This document shows, one piece after another, positions 44,022 to 53,100 of a stretch of DNA of 64,000 nucleotides. Origin of the DNA: Erythrobacter oryzae (GTDB lineage Bacteria > Pseudomonadota > Alphaproteobacteria > Sphingomonadales > Sphingomonadaceae); NCBI RefSeq assembly GCF_030271515.1, contig NZ_JASCXI010000002.1:248001-312000 (forward strand). Reading direction: 5' to 3'. The notes below the pieces were generated by a model. The model was not told the DNA's origin and did no database searches. It saw only the letters and a list, made by a program, of their open reading frames with translations. Position 1 is the first letter of the stretch. Each line of letters starts with the position of its first letter. The position numbers were made by a program, and so were the translations under genes.

Positions 44022-47000
44022 AACTTGTAGGCAAGGCCGAACTGGAATTGCCGCGGCGCGCCCGCGTTTCTCTGCACGAAATCCGCCCCGCCGCCGAACT
44101 GGATCTGGTTCGAGGTCGTCGCCGCATTGGCAAAGCCGCTCTGGTTGTTGGCGTTGAAGACATTGAACACGTCCGCGCTCGCCTCGAGCTTGCCGCCCAT
44201 GACGGGCAGCGCATAGCGCACCCCCAGATCGACCGTCGCCGACCACGGCAGGCGCGCGCTGTTGCGCCGCTCGCCCGGGTAGCGGTCCGAATTGCCGAGG
44301 TAGTTCTCGCCGAAGCTGGCGCCGTCGCCGTTCAGATCCTGCGTGCCGAAGATGCGCGCATCGGGGACGAGGTTGACCGGCTGGCCCGACTGGAACAGGC
44401 CCGCCGCCGTCAGGGTCAGTCCGTCGAGCGGGTAGAGATAGCCGACCGCCGAGATCACGTGCCGCCGGTCGTTGGCGGAAGGGCCCCACTCGGCGGCGAA
44501 GTCGTTGCTGTTCGCGGCGCGGAAGTTGATGTCGTCGGTGTCGTTGCGGAGGCGCGAGAGGGTGTAGCTGAGGCGGAAGGCGTAGTCGTCCTCGCCCCGC
44601 AGCTTGATCGCTTGCAGGATCAGCGCGAGATATTCGGCCTCGCCCTCGGTTTCCGAGACCGTGATCTGCCGGGCGCCGCCGGGGAACAGCGCGATCGGGC
44701 GCGAGGCGTCGGCGGCCGCTTGGCTGCGCACCAGCCCGAGGCTCTGGGCAAGGGCGAAGCGCGCGGCGTTGTCGGGCAGGGCACGCAGAGTCGCGATGTT
44801 GGCGGGCGTGAGGTTTGCGAGGTTGGGCGTGAAGGGCGCGGGCGTGTTGAGGTCGCGCAGCCGCACCAGATTGCGCGAGCGGCTGTAGAGCGCGTCGACC
44901 GAGAGGGTGAGGGTGCTGGTCGCGGCATATTGGTAGCCGCCGCTCACCTGCACGCTCCACGGATTGTCGTAGCCGGTCGGACTGAGAATACGCCCCTCGC
45001 CGAGCGTCGCGGTGCTGCGCAGCGCCTGCACCTGCGCCGGGGTCGGGCAGGCGGAGACGGTCGCACACGGGGGCGTCACCGTAAGATTGCCGTCGAAGGT
45101 GATGTCGCGCAGATCGACGCCCGCCGGAATGCTCCCGCGCGCCTGCAACTGCGCCAGCTGCGAGAGGAAACCCGCCGATGTGGTGTTCCGCTGGAGCGCG
45201 TCGGAGATCACGGCGTAGCTCAGCTTGCCCGTGAAGATCCCCGCCCCGAAGCGCACCGAAGAGCGCGCGTCGGGCTGCCAGTTGAGAGCGAAGCGCGGGG
45301 CGATGTTGTCGGTGTCGCCGTTCCCCGCGCCCCGCTCGGTCAGCGTGTCGTAGTCCCACCGCACCCCCAGCGTGGCGGTGAGGTTGGGCGAAAGCTCCCA
45401 TGCGTCCTCGAGATACAGCGCCACCAGCGTCTGCGCGGTGCCGAAGCTCTGCGGGCGCAGTTCGACCGCGTAGTTGGCCACGGCGGGGTTCAGCGCCAGC
45501 ACGTCCTGCGCGCTGAGCGCCAGGCCGCGCGAGGACAGGCTCGCCAATTGCGCGCTCGTCAGGTCGACCGTGTAATTCCCGTTCGGGTTCCCCCCGCCCA
45601 GCAGCGCGAAGTCCGAGGCGATCACGTCCACCCCGGCGCTCACCCGGTGCGCGCCGAGATCGCGGGTGAGGCGGTGGGTGGTCTGCCAGGTCTCCTCCAG
45701 ACTATCGAAGACATAGCCGGGATTGCCGACCACCGCCGCCGTCAGCCCCGAAGGCCCGCGCACCACCACCTGCGGCCCCGGCGCGCCCGCCGCCTCGCCA
45801 TAGTCCCAGCGGAAGCGGCTGTATTGGACCGCGCCGTCATAGCTCCACGCGTCCCCGGCATAGCTTGCGGTCGCGGCGATCAGGGTCGAGAAGCGGTCCT
45901 GCTTCGATCCGGCCGAGGGGAAGGTCGCGTTGCCCCCACCCAGCGCGCCGCCCGGCCGGTCTATGGTGACGCGGCCCAGATTGCCGCGCAGACCCAGCGT
46001 CCAGTCCTCGGTCAGCCGGTGGTCGAGCCGCAGCGAGGCCAGGTGGAATTCGTTGTTGCCGGTGACCGTGTCGACGATCCCCAACTGCGGTGCGTCCACC
46101 ACCTGCGTGTTGCGGTCGCGGGTATATTCGTAATTGGCATAGAAGAAGGTCGTGTCGCGCTTAAGCGCGCCGCCTGCGGCAAAGCCCGCCTGATAGCGCT
46201 CGAAGCTTTCGCCGACGGGGTTGCCCGACAGGTCGCGACGCGGGAAGGGGGACCGGGCGTCGAGCGGCCTGCCGGGGCGAACCAGTGCATAGGCCTCCCC
46301 CGTAAAATCGTTGCTGCCCGAGGGGGTGGTATAATTGACTATGCCGTTCGCCGTGCGCCCGTAGGCGGCGGAGTAGGAGTTCGCGAGCACGGTCACCTCG
46401 CGGGTGAAGCCCAGCGGCACGGGGAATTTGATCCCGCCGAGGAAGTTCTCGTTATTGTCGAGCCCGTCGATCAGATAGTTGGTATCGAGCCCGTTGGAGC
46501 CGTTGATCGAGATCGAGGGCGCTTCGGGGAAGAACCCGGTCGAGGGGACGACATTGGGCAGGCGGATGAGCGCGCCCAGCACGTCGCGGCCCTCGATGGG
46601 GAGCGCCACCAGCTGCTCGCGCGCCAATGAGGCGGAGATTTCGGCGTTGGCGGTGTTGAGCCCGGTGATCGCGCGTGCGGCGGTCACGACGATCCCCGCG
46701 TCGTCGGCAGGCTGCAACTGGAGGATCACGCTGCGGGTGAAGTTCGAGCGCAGTTCGATCGCCTGCGCTGCAAGCGGTGCGAAGCCGGGGGCGGCGGGAA
46801 CCGAGACCCGGTAAGCCCCCGCGGTCGTCACCCCGTCCAGCCGCACCGCCCCGCGCGCGTCGGTCACCAGCGTGCGGGCGAGGCCGATGGCGGGGTTCTC
46901 GACCAGCACCTCGGCGCCCGCGACCGGAGCGCCCTCGGCATCGACCACGGTGACCTCGATCCCCGCCTGCTGGGCATGAGCGGCCGGGGCGCAGATCATG

Positions 47001-47053
47001 CTGGCTGCCATCAGGGCAGCGCCCGCCGCGCTGGTGCGAAGCAAACCGGTCAT
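44018..47053 (-). CDS. TonB-dependent receptor with N-terminal carboxypeptidase-regulatory-like domain (Oar type)
   Basis: A 1011-aa outer-membrane protein. A signal peptide ends AAHAQQ. Residues 30-115 are a CarboxypepD_reg-like beta-sandwich (VTVVDAEGAPVAGAEVLVEN, VTDARGAVRLDGVTTAGAYRV), followed by a plug (ISINGSNGLDTNYLIDGLDNNENFLGG, EVTVLANSYSAAYGRTANGIVNY) and a long barrel ending FQFGLAYKF. Oar-type receptors are linked to export or adhesion factors and peptide uptake as well as import. It has no LacI-type site and is not obviously part of the pectin system. It lies 131 bp downstream of the acylase gene on the same strand. Confidence 0.9.
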   Translation of the reverse strand: MTGLLRTSAAGAALMAASMICAPAAHAQQAGIEVTVVDAEGAPVAGAEVLVENPAIGLARTLVTDARGAVRLDGVTTAGAYRVSVPAAPGFAPLAAQAIELRSNFTRSVILQLQPADDAGIVVTAARAITGLNTANAEISASLAREQLVALPIEGRDVLGALIRLPNVVPSTGFFPEAPSISINGSNGLDTNYLIDGLDNNENFLGGIKFPVPLGFTREVTVLANSYSAAYGRTANGIVNYTTPSGSNDFTGEAYALVRPGRPLDARSPFPRRDLSGNPVGESFERYQAGFAAGGALKRDTTFFYANYEYTRDRNTQVVDAPQLGIVDTVTGNNEFHLASLRLDHRLTEDWTLGLRGNLGRVTIDRPGGALGGGNATFPSAGSKQDRFSTLIAATASYAGDAWSYDGAVQYSRFRWDYGEAAGAPGPQVVVRGPSGLTAAVVGNPGYVFDSLEETWQTTHRLTRDLGAHRVSAGVDVIASDFALLGGGNPNGNYTVDLTSAQLASLSSRGLALSAQDVLALNPAVANYAVELRPQSFGTAQTLVALYLEDAWELSPNLTATLGVRWDYDTLTERGAGNGDTDNIAPRFALNWQPDARSSVRFGAGIFTGKLSYAVISDALQRNTTSAGFLSQLAQLQARGSIPAGVDLRDITFDGNLTVTPPCATVSACPTPAQVQALRSTATLGEGRILSPTGYDNPWSVQVSGGYQYAATSTLTLSVDALYSRSRNLVRLRDLNTPAPFTPNLANLTPANIATLRALPDNAARFALAQSLGLVRSQAAADASRPIALFPGGARQITVSETEGEAEYLALILQAIKLRGEDDYAFRLSYTLSRLRNDTDDINFRAANSNDFAAEWGPSANDRRHVISAVGYLYPLDGLTLTAAGLFQSGQPVNLVPDARIFGTQDLNGDGASFGENYLGNSDRYPGERRNSARLPWSATVDLGVRYALPVMGGKLEASADVFNVFNANNQSGFANAATTSNQIQFGGGADFVQRNAGAPRQFQFGLAYKF

Positions 47054-47106
47054 TCCTGTCTATCCCCCGTTCGATCCCTCGGCGCACGGCACGGTGTTGT
47101 GCCCTT

Positions 47107-47137
47107 GGGCCTGCCGGTATTCGTTCCTGGCAGGCCC
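47107..47137. other. Stem-loop in the acylase-receptor spacer
   Basis: GGGCCTGCC (47107-47115) and GGCAGGCCC (47129-47137) form a perfect 9-bp stem with a 13-nt loop. No T-run follows on the minus strand, so it is not a standard terminator; it may be a processing or attenuation hairpin. Confidence 0.5.
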
Positions 47138-47184
47138 GAGGTTACAGCGCCGCGCCCCCGACGCTATCGCGATATTGCGGGCGG

Positions 47185-49461
47185 CTACTCCGCGATGCGC
47201 TTGGGCTTCCCGATCGCCGCCGCCGCGATCGCCTTCTTCGAGAAGGGCAGGCGGTGCCAGCGCTTTTCCGCATAGGCCCGCGTCTGGTCATAGGCATGGG
47301 GGCTGGCGGGGTTGGTGGACTGGCTGTAGCTCAGGATCGCGTCCGCCACCGGGCCCGTCTCGTCGAAACCGACGATCTGGATGTAGCTCGTCCCGTGGCG
47401 CGGGATCAGCTTGCCGCTCGGGGCGCGCTCGGATTCCTGCATGTTGAGGATGCCGAGCCCGCCGGGGCCGCCGTGGATCGGGATCGCCTCGTTCCCGGCC
47501 ATCGCCACCTGCTCCTCGCCCCAGGGCGCATCGAGCGCGATGCCCTGTTCCTCGGCCGCGGTCACCGCTGCGCCAAGCGCGGCGAGGAGTTTCGCCCCGG
47601 TCTCGCCCTCGGTGACGATATCGCGCGGGGTGCCCACCGGATCGGCGGGGTCGAAGGGCACGGCCCACAGCCCCTTGATCTGCGCGGCGGCGGGCCAGAA
47701 GGCGCGGAACAGGCGCGCGCCGCGGCTGGTGGTCTCGAACCGCCCGTCCCACTTCGCGAGCACTGCGCAGCCGCGCGCCGCAGCGCCTTCCGCCCCCGCG
47801 CACAAAGTCGCGAGTTCGGGCAGCAGCATCTGGGCCGCGAGGCTCTTGTTGGCGAAGGCATGGGCCTCGGCCCGCGCATGGTCGATCTTGCCGCCCGCCA
47901 CCAGCGCGGCGGTTTCGGTGAAGTTCGAACGGGTCCGAAGGCTCCGCGCCGTCGCATACTTGCCGAGCACCGGCGAGAGCTGGCGATAGGGCATCGCCGG
48001 GTTGCTGACCCAGTAGGAATCGTTCGAATTGGTGAGCCAGGTCTTGACCGTCGTCGCCGCCTGATCGCTGGCGGGCATCAGGCCGGGGACGGGGGTGCCG
48101 GGGGCGACGTCCCAGTCGCAGGCGGACTTGCTGCCGTCCATCAGGATCGCGAGTTCGGCGAACAGCCCCGAGATCGGCGTCGCGCAGGTCTTGGCCTTCT
48201 CGGCCGAGACATTGGGCACCGCGGTCACATCGGCATGGAGCGCATTGCCGAAGCGGTCGGCGGCGATGGTGTTGACCCAGGGGATGCCGAGCGTCTCGCT
48301 GACCGCCGCCTGCACCTCGCCCACGGTCTTCGCCTCGCCGATCCGCAGCCAGGTCTCGACCCCGCGCTGGTTGCCGCGATTGGCGTCCTTCAAGGCGAAG
48401 GCGCTCGTGGCGCTCCACGTGATCCCGCGACCGGGCACGACGAAAACCGGGCCCCAGCGGGTGGAATAAAGCGTGCGCGAGACGGCGGGCTTTCCGTCGG
48501 GCATCGGCACGGTGACGGTCTGGCTCGTCATCGCCTCGCTCTTCCCGTCGACCATGTAGCGGGTGGGGTCAGCCGGATCGAGCGCGAGCTGATACAGCGT
48601 GAAGTGCCGCGCCTCGGTTACGGTGTGGGTCCAGGCGACGTCCTTGTTGAAGCCGAGCGTCGGCATCGGGGTGCCGGCGAGGCCGACGCCCATCACCTCG
48701 TAGCCGCCGGGGCCCTTGACGTGCATCTGCCAGAAGCGGCTCGGGCCCTTCCACGGAAAGTGCGGATTGCCGATCAGCATCCCGCGCCCGTCGGCGGTGA
48801 CGTCGCTCCCGAATGCCCAGCCATTGCTGCCGATGCCGAGTTCCTTGGGATCGGGCATGGTGATGGCGACCTTGGGCGCGGGCGTGCCGGGAGGGGCGGC
48901 ATTGGCGATCGCGGGGGCGAGGTTCAATGAGCTCGCCAGCAGCATCTGCTTTTCATTGAGGCGCAGCATGTCGTCGGTGGTGATCGGGCGCACCCAGCCC
49001 TTGCCGCGGCATTCGGCGGGGATGCCGCCCGGCCCGGCGTCCTTGAGGAAGCGGTTGTAGCCCGCGACATAGCCCGCCATCAGATCGCGGGCGCGCGGGG
49101 TGAGGGTGGTCTCGGCGCCCTTCCTCAGCGCCGGCAGGTCGATCACCGCGCGGAAGAAGACGTCGGACGAGAGGTTATCGACTTCCTCGAAGCCGAGCAC
49201 CGCCTTGGCCTCGGGCCCCCAGAAGCGCGAGCGCTCGCCCGCCACCGTGGCGAATTCCTCGGCCAGGAGGCACAAGTTGTCCTCGGCATAGGCATAGGCG
49301 ACCCCGTAGCCGACGCCGCGCCAATCGCGCGCTTCGATATGGGGGATGCCGTAGGTCGTGCGGGTGATGGTCGCGGCATAACGCGGCTTGGCCAGCGCCT
49401 CGCTTGCCGGAGCCAGCACCAGCGCCGCCGCGCTCGCTGCAAGAACCGCAATCCGCCTCAT
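47185..49461 (-). CDS. Penicillin acylase family (Ntn-hydrolase) protein, exported
   Basis: A 758-aa acylase precursor with signal peptide (IAVLAASAAALVLAPASEALA). The alpha-chain begins YAATITRTTYGIPHIEA; the autocatalytic cleavage site and N-terminal nucleophile is the Ser of LGIGSNGWAFGSD, followed by MLIGNPHFPW. The candidate oxyanion and Asn residues of the beta chain are in the TSNSNDSYW-like stretch LTNSNDSYWVSNPAMPY. The family includes penicillin G acylase, aculeacin acylase and acyl-homoserine-lactone acylases, which all cut amide bonds of acylated small molecules in the periplasm. Three ATG codons stand in tandem; 49461 leaves six bases after GAGAGGG. It is 84 bp downstream of the BlaI-site gene on the same strand. 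Confidence 0.9.
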   Translation of the reverse strand: MRRIAVLAASAAALVLAPASEALAKPRYAATITRTTYGIPHIEARDWRGVGYGVAYAYAEDNLCLLAEEFATVAGERSRFWGPEAKAVLGFEEVDNLSSDVFFRAVIDLPALRKGAETTLTPRARDLMAGYVAGYNRFLKDAGPGGIPAECRGKGWVRPITTDDMLRLNEKQMLLASSLNLAPAIANAAPPGTPAPKVAITMPDPKELGIGSNGWAFGSDVTADGRGMLIGNPHFPWKGPSRFWQMHVKGPGGYEVMGVGLAGTPMPTLGFNKDVAWTHTVTEARHFTLYQLALDPADPTRYMVDGKSEAMTSQTVTVPMPDGKPAVSRTLYSTRWGPVFVVPGRGITWSATSAFALKDANRGNQRGVETWLRIGEAKTVGEVQAAVSETLGIPWVNTIAADRFGNALHADVTAVPNVSAEKAKTCATPISGLFAELAILMDGSKSACDWDVAPGTPVPGLMPASDQAATTVKTWLTNSNDSYWVSNPAMPYRQLSPVLGKYATARSLRTRSNFTETAALVAGGKIDHARAEAHAFANKSLAAQMLLPELATLCAGAEGAAARGCAVLAKWDGRFETTSRGARLFRAFWPAAAQIKGLWAVPFDPADPVGTPRDIVTEGETGAKLLAALGAAVTAAEEQGIALDAPWGEEQVAMAGNEAIPIHGGPGGLGILNMQESERAPSGKLIPRHGTSYIQIVGFDETGPVADAILSYSQSTNPASPHAYDQTRAYAEKRWHRLPFSKKAIAAAAIGKPKRIAE

Positions 49462-49545
49462 CATCATCCCTCTCCCGTGACCCGTTCCAGCAGGTTTCGG
49501 GAAGAGACCTATCGGGCGCTCACGCAAAAGGAAAGAGTGCGCCGG

Positions 49546-50634
49546 TCAGCCTCTCGGGAAGCGGCTCTCGAGCCAGACCAGCCAGTCCGCCTGCATCGCC
49601 GCCATGTCGCGCGGCAGGGTGCCCTTGGGCTCGTCATTGGCGAGCCACTGCTCGATCGTCTCGCCGCGCACGAAGGCCTGCGCGATCCGGCCGAAGACCT
49701 TCGGGTCGCCGGTCCGCGCGACCAGATATTGCGAGACCACGGCCGACTGGAGGTAGAAGCGGGCACCCCCTTCGGCAATCTTGCGCGCTTCCTCGCCGGT
49801 GATGAGGCGCACGGCGCTCTGCTTTTCCTCGGCCGTGCGCTGTTCGTTGAGCAGCCGCACCTGTGCCGAGGCGGGGTGGACTTCGGTGAGGAAGTTCGGG
49901 AGGTCGACCAGCAGGCGGGTATTGGCGTCGGCCTTGGCAGGATCGGCGCGGTAGGTGTCGAAGCGCTGGCGGAACTGGGTGACCCGGTCCTCGAAACTGG
50001 ACGGGGCCTCCATCAGCACCGCCGCCATCTCGTCGAGCCAGTCCGGGCTCGGGCCGCCATAGTGCTTGTCCTCGCCGAGCGGGGCGTCCGGCCAGTAGCC
50101 GATCCGGAACCAGTCGTGGCCGAGCTCGTGCGAGACCGCCGCAAGCTCGATCCGCTGCCGCCGCGCCGGGTCGGTCTGCCGTGCCAGCGCCGTCGCCACC
50201 GCAGCGTCGATCTGCTCCTGCGGCTGGCCTGCCATCTGCGCCTCGATCGCGCGGCGCAGCGACAATTCGGTCTGCTCGCGGAACACCTTTTCCGAGAGCC
50301 AGGGGAGAACCACCGGGAAGCCGGACTTGCGCAAGGCCTCGATGGTCTCGCGCGGGGTGATCGTGTCGCGCCCCTCGACCACGGCGTAGCGCAGCGGCTC
50401 GCTGCCGAAGTGCGTCACGAACCGGTCTGCGCCCGCCTCGGCAAGGCCGAGCAGATGTTCCGCCCGCTCGCGCGAGCCCGCCATGGCCAGCCCGCGCGCG
50501 CTTTCGACGCAGACGAGGCCCGGCACAAGGCTAGCCGCCCGGTCGCAGAGCGGCCCGTCGCCCCCCGCTGCCGGCATCATCCCGCCGGTCAGAACCCATG
50601 CCGCAGCAAGCACCGGAATTGCGCGTTTCCCCAT
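49546..50634 (-). CDS. Exported HELGH zinc-peptidase-like protein, uncharacterised
   Basis: A 362-aa protein with a signal peptide (AIPVLAAAWVLTGGMMPAAGG). The centre holds ELAAVSHELGHDWFRIGYWP, an HExxH zinc motif, and about 27 residues later PDWLDEMAAVLME supplies a Glu in the position of the third gluzincin ligand, recalling the WLNEG segment of M1-like enzymes. The rest is helical and unfamiliar. It is likely a periplasmic or secreted metallopeptidase. ATG 50634 has GGGAG nine bases upstream. Its promoter carries two BlaI/MecI-type palindromes, so it is probably induced by cell-wall stress or beta-lactams; the acylase may be co-transcribed. Confidence 0.7.
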   Translation of the reverse strand: MGKRAIPVLAAAWVLTGGMMPAAGGDGPLCDRAASLVPGLVCVESARGLAMAGSRERAEHLLGLAEAGADRFVTHFGSEPLRYAVVEGRDTITPRETIEALRKSGFPVVLPWLSEKVFREQTELSLRRAIEAQMAGQPQEQIDAAVATALARQTDPARRQRIELAAVSHELGHDWFRIGYWPDAPLGEDKHYGGPSPDWLDEMAAVLMEAPSSFEDRVTQFRQRFDTYRADPAKADANTRLLVDLPNFLTEVHPASAQVRLLNEQRTAEEKQSAVRLITGEEARKIAEGGARFYLQSAVVSQYLVARTGDPKVFGRIAQAFVRGETIEQWLANDEPKGTLPRDMAAMQADWLVWLESRFPRG

Positions 50635-50658
50635 GAATGACGTCTCCCTGGTCAATAT

Positions 50659-50693
50659 GACTACAGGCGTAATCGCCGACTACATTTGTAGTC
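50659..50693 (-). promoter_or_regulatory. Tandem BlaI/MecI-type operators
   Basis: GACTACATTTGTAGTC (50678-50693) is a perfect palindrome with the TACA-NN-TGTA core of BlaI/MecI operators. GACTACAGGCGTAATC (50659-50674) is a degenerate copy 19 bp away centre to centre. On the minus strand the first overlaps a TTGACT -35 box. Both lie within 60 bp of ATG 50634. Confidence 0.72.
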
Positions 50694-50735
50694 AATTGCC
50701 GGGGCGGCGTGCGGGAAATTCGGCGCAAGAATGTG

Positions 50736-50772
50736 AAAGAAAGGGCGCCCCGCCGCATCCGGCGGGGCGCCC
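50736..50772 (-). terminator. Rho-independent terminator of the porin gene
   Basis: A perfect 12-bp stem GGGCGCCCCGCC / GGCGGGGCGCCC (50743-50754 and 50761-50772) with a six-base loop. On the minus strand it is followed by TTTCTTT. It lies 22 bp past the porin stop. Confidence 0.9.
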
Positions 50773-50794
50773 TCCTGTGGCAGTCAGCCTGCGA

Positions 50795-51742
50795 TCAGAA
50801 CGAGGCGGTGATCGAGAACACCACGGTCGCGTCCGAGATCGAGTCGCCGTCGAGCGTCGCGAAGTTCGGGCGGATCAGGTTGGCTTCGGCTTCCGAGATG
50901 TCGGTATCGACATAGGCGACCGAGAGCGTCAGGCCCGAGATCGGCACGACGTCCGCGCCCAGCGACCAGTCGAAATAGGTGCCGGTCGGGGCAACGCTGG
51001 TGCCGTTGGGGCCGAGGCCGGGGTTGCCGTCCGAATAGCCGATGTGGGCCTTGAGCGTGATCGGCGCGCCTTCGACCGCATAGGTCGCGTCGCCCGCGAG
51101 GTAGAGGTTGTCTTCCTTGTCGCCCGGATCGACCGTCGGGCCGACCGGATCCCAGTTGCCGAGCGCCTCCTGCGAGGGCGCATAGGCGACCGTGGCGGTG
51201 AGGCCAATGGGGCCGACAGTGCCCGAGAGCTTGGCGTAGAGTTCGGCGAAGTCGGTGTTGCTCGCGCCGCTCGGGTACATGTACCAGGTCAGGCCCGCAT
51301 CGAGCGTGCCTTCGCCCACCGGCAGCTTGAAGCCGGCGATGAGGTCGAGCTCCATGTTGGCGCCGCCGAAGGTGCCCCAGCCCGCGAGGTTCGAGCCCCA
51401 GGCGCCGACATAGAAGCCGCTTTCGTGGCTGATGGTGATGCCGCCCTGCACGGCCATGCCCTCGTCCGACTGCGAGACGCCGCGGAAGCGGTAGTCGGAG
51501 GTGAGGGTCGCCGCGCCCGAGATGGTGATCGGGGAGGAGTCTTCTTCCTGGCCCATGGCATCCGCGGTCGCGATCGGGGCGATCGCGGGGGTCAGGGCTG
51601 CGGTGTCGGCGACGGTGATTTCGGTTTCGGTGTCAGCGGCCGCGCCGGTGGTTGCCGCAGCAGCCTCGCCAGCGAAGGCGGGAGTGGCAAAGCAAGCGGC
51701 GAGTGCGACAGCCGAGGCGGCCGATGCGAAACGAATGGACAT
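50795..51742 (-). CDS. TorF family putative porin
   Basis: A 315-aa outer-membrane beta-barrel protein of the TorF/gcw_chp type common in sphingomonads. A signal peptide (SAVALAACFATPAFA) is followed by an Ala/Thr-rich linker to about residue 65. The barrel then begins ISGAATLTSDYRFRGVSQSDEGMAVQG, the family signature, with GFYVGAWGSNLAGWG and an end of ATVVFSITASF (C-terminal Phe). It probably forms a small-solute channel. GGAG lies eight bases before ATG 51742. It is monocistronic with a strong terminator. Confidence 0.9.
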   Translation of the reverse strand: MSIRFASAASAVALAACFATPAFAGEAAAATTGAAADTETEITVADTAALTPAIAPIATADAMGQEEDSSPITISGAATLTSDYRFRGVSQSDEGMAVQGGITISHESGFYVGAWGSNLAGWGTFGGANMELDLIAGFKLPVGEGTLDAGLTWYMYPSGASNTDFAELYAKLSGTVGPIGLTATVAYAPSQEALGNWDPVGPTVDPGDKEDNLYLAGDATYAVEGAPITLKAHIGYSDGNPGLGPNGTSVAPTGTYFDWSLGADVVPISGLTLSVAYVDTDISEAEANLIRPNFATLDGDSISDATVVFSITASF

Positions 51743-51996
51743 AAGGAACGCTCCATAGAGAGGTTTGGATCGTTCCACCTGCGCGCCGTGCAGGACGTTT
51801 TTATCCGAAGAATCGGGTTCCCGTCACGTCGCCGTCATATTCCCCTATGCTGCACCTGCGCACAAAGGTTATGTGGCGAAGGCCTTTCGTATTAGGTTGT
51901 TGCGTGACTTTCGTGCAACAGTTTGCGGCCATGTCCTAGCGGCGCGGATCGGCGGTGGTCGATACGTCAAGCGACCACCGCCCCCGCGGGGCCGCC

Positions 51997-53067
51997 TCAG
52001 CCTGCCCGCAGGCTCTCCATGTCGATCACGAAGCGATACTTGATGTCGCTTGCCTCCATCCGCTCGTAGGCGGTTGCGATGTCCTGCATCCGGATCACCT
52101 CGATATCGGGGAGGATGCCCTTCGCGGCGCAGAAATCGAGCATCTCCTGCGTCTCGGCGAGGCCGCCGATGCCGCTGCCGGTCAGCACCTTGCGGCCCAG
52201 CAGCACGCCGGTGTGGATCTCCGGCATCGGCCCGATCAGCCCGACCAGCACCTGCACCCCGTCGATCCGCAGGAGGTGGAGATAGGGCACGACATCGTGG
52301 CGCACGGGGATGGTGTTGAGCACCATGTCGAAATAGCCGCGCTTGGCCTTCATCGCGGCCTTGTCCTCGGTGTTGAGGAAGGCGTGCGCACCCAGCTTCT
52401 CGGCATCGGCGCGCTTGCTTTCCGAGCGGCTGAGCACGGTCACCTCGGCCCCCATCGCCGCGGCGAGCTTCACCCCCATGTGCCCGAGGCCCCCGAGCCC
52501 CGCGACCGCGACCTTGCTGCCGGGGCCGACCTTCCAGGTGCGAAGCGGCGAGTAGGAGGTGATCCCCGCGCACAAGAGCGGAGCGGCCTCGGCCATCGGC
52601 ATGCCGTCGGGCACTTTCAGCACGAACTCCTCGCGGCACACGATCCGCTCCGAATAGCCGCCGAAGGTCAGCGAGCCGTCGCGCCGGTCCTTGCCGTTGT
52701 AGGTGCCGGTGTTGCCGCCATCGAGGCAATATTGCTCGAGGTCGGCCTCGCAATGGGCGCATTCGAGGCAGGAATCGACCATGCAGCCGATCGCGACGCG
52801 GTCGCCGACCTTGTGGCGGGTGACGCTCTCGCCGACCGCGGTGACGATGCCGACGATCTCGTGGCCGGGCACGATCGGATAGGTGGTGAAGCCCCAGTCG
52901 TTCCTCGCCGAGTGTAGGTCCGAATGGCAGATGCCGCAATGGCTGATCTCGATCAGCACGTCGTCGTGGCGCAAACCCCGGCGGGTGATCTGCATCGGGC
53001 CGACCCCGCTGTCGGGCGCGGTCGCGCCATAGGCCTTGGTGGGGTATTCGTTGGGGGCAGTTGCCAT
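51997..53067 (-). CDS. Zinc-dependent NAD(P) alcohol dehydrogenase, YahK/CAD type
   Basis: A 356-aa medium-chain dehydrogenase. The catalytic zinc ligands are Cys/His in ISHCGICHSDLHSARND and GHEIVGIVTAVG, the structural zinc site is CLECAHCEADLEQYC (four Cys), and the nucleotide fold is VAVAGLGGLGHMGVKLA with HMGVKLA typical of the cinnamyl-alcohol/YahK group, usually NADPH-linked aldehyde reductases of broad range. It follows the SDR gene by 33 bp on the same strand, probably in one operon. A hairpin AGCCTGC-GCAGGCT lies at the very end of the coding region. Confidence 0.92.
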   Translation of the reverse strand: MATAPNEYPTKAYGATAPDSGVGPMQITRRGLRHDDVLIEISHCGICHSDLHSARNDWGFTTYPIVPGHEIVGIVTAVGESVTRHKVGDRVAIGCMVDSCLECAHCEADLEQYCLDGGNTGTYNGKDRRDGSLTFGGYSERIVCREEFVLKVPDGMPMAEAAPLLCAGITSYSPLRTWKVGPGSKVAVAGLGGLGHMGVKLAAAMGAEVTVLSRSESKRADAEKLGAHAFLNTEDKAAMKAKRGYFDMVLNTIPVRHDVVPYLHLLRIDGVQVLVGLIGPMPEIHTGVLLGRKVLTGSGIGGLAETQEMLDFCAAKGILPDIEVIRMQDIATAYERMEASDIKYRFVIDMESLRAG

Positions 53068-53100
53068 GCGCTCTCTCCTCGCAAGTGGCAGGGAAGTGAC

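Noticed and set aside
44018..47053. Oar-type receptor as a member of the pectin regulon
   Set aside because: No ACCGGT-type site precedes it, and it follows the acylase gene rather than the uronate genes.
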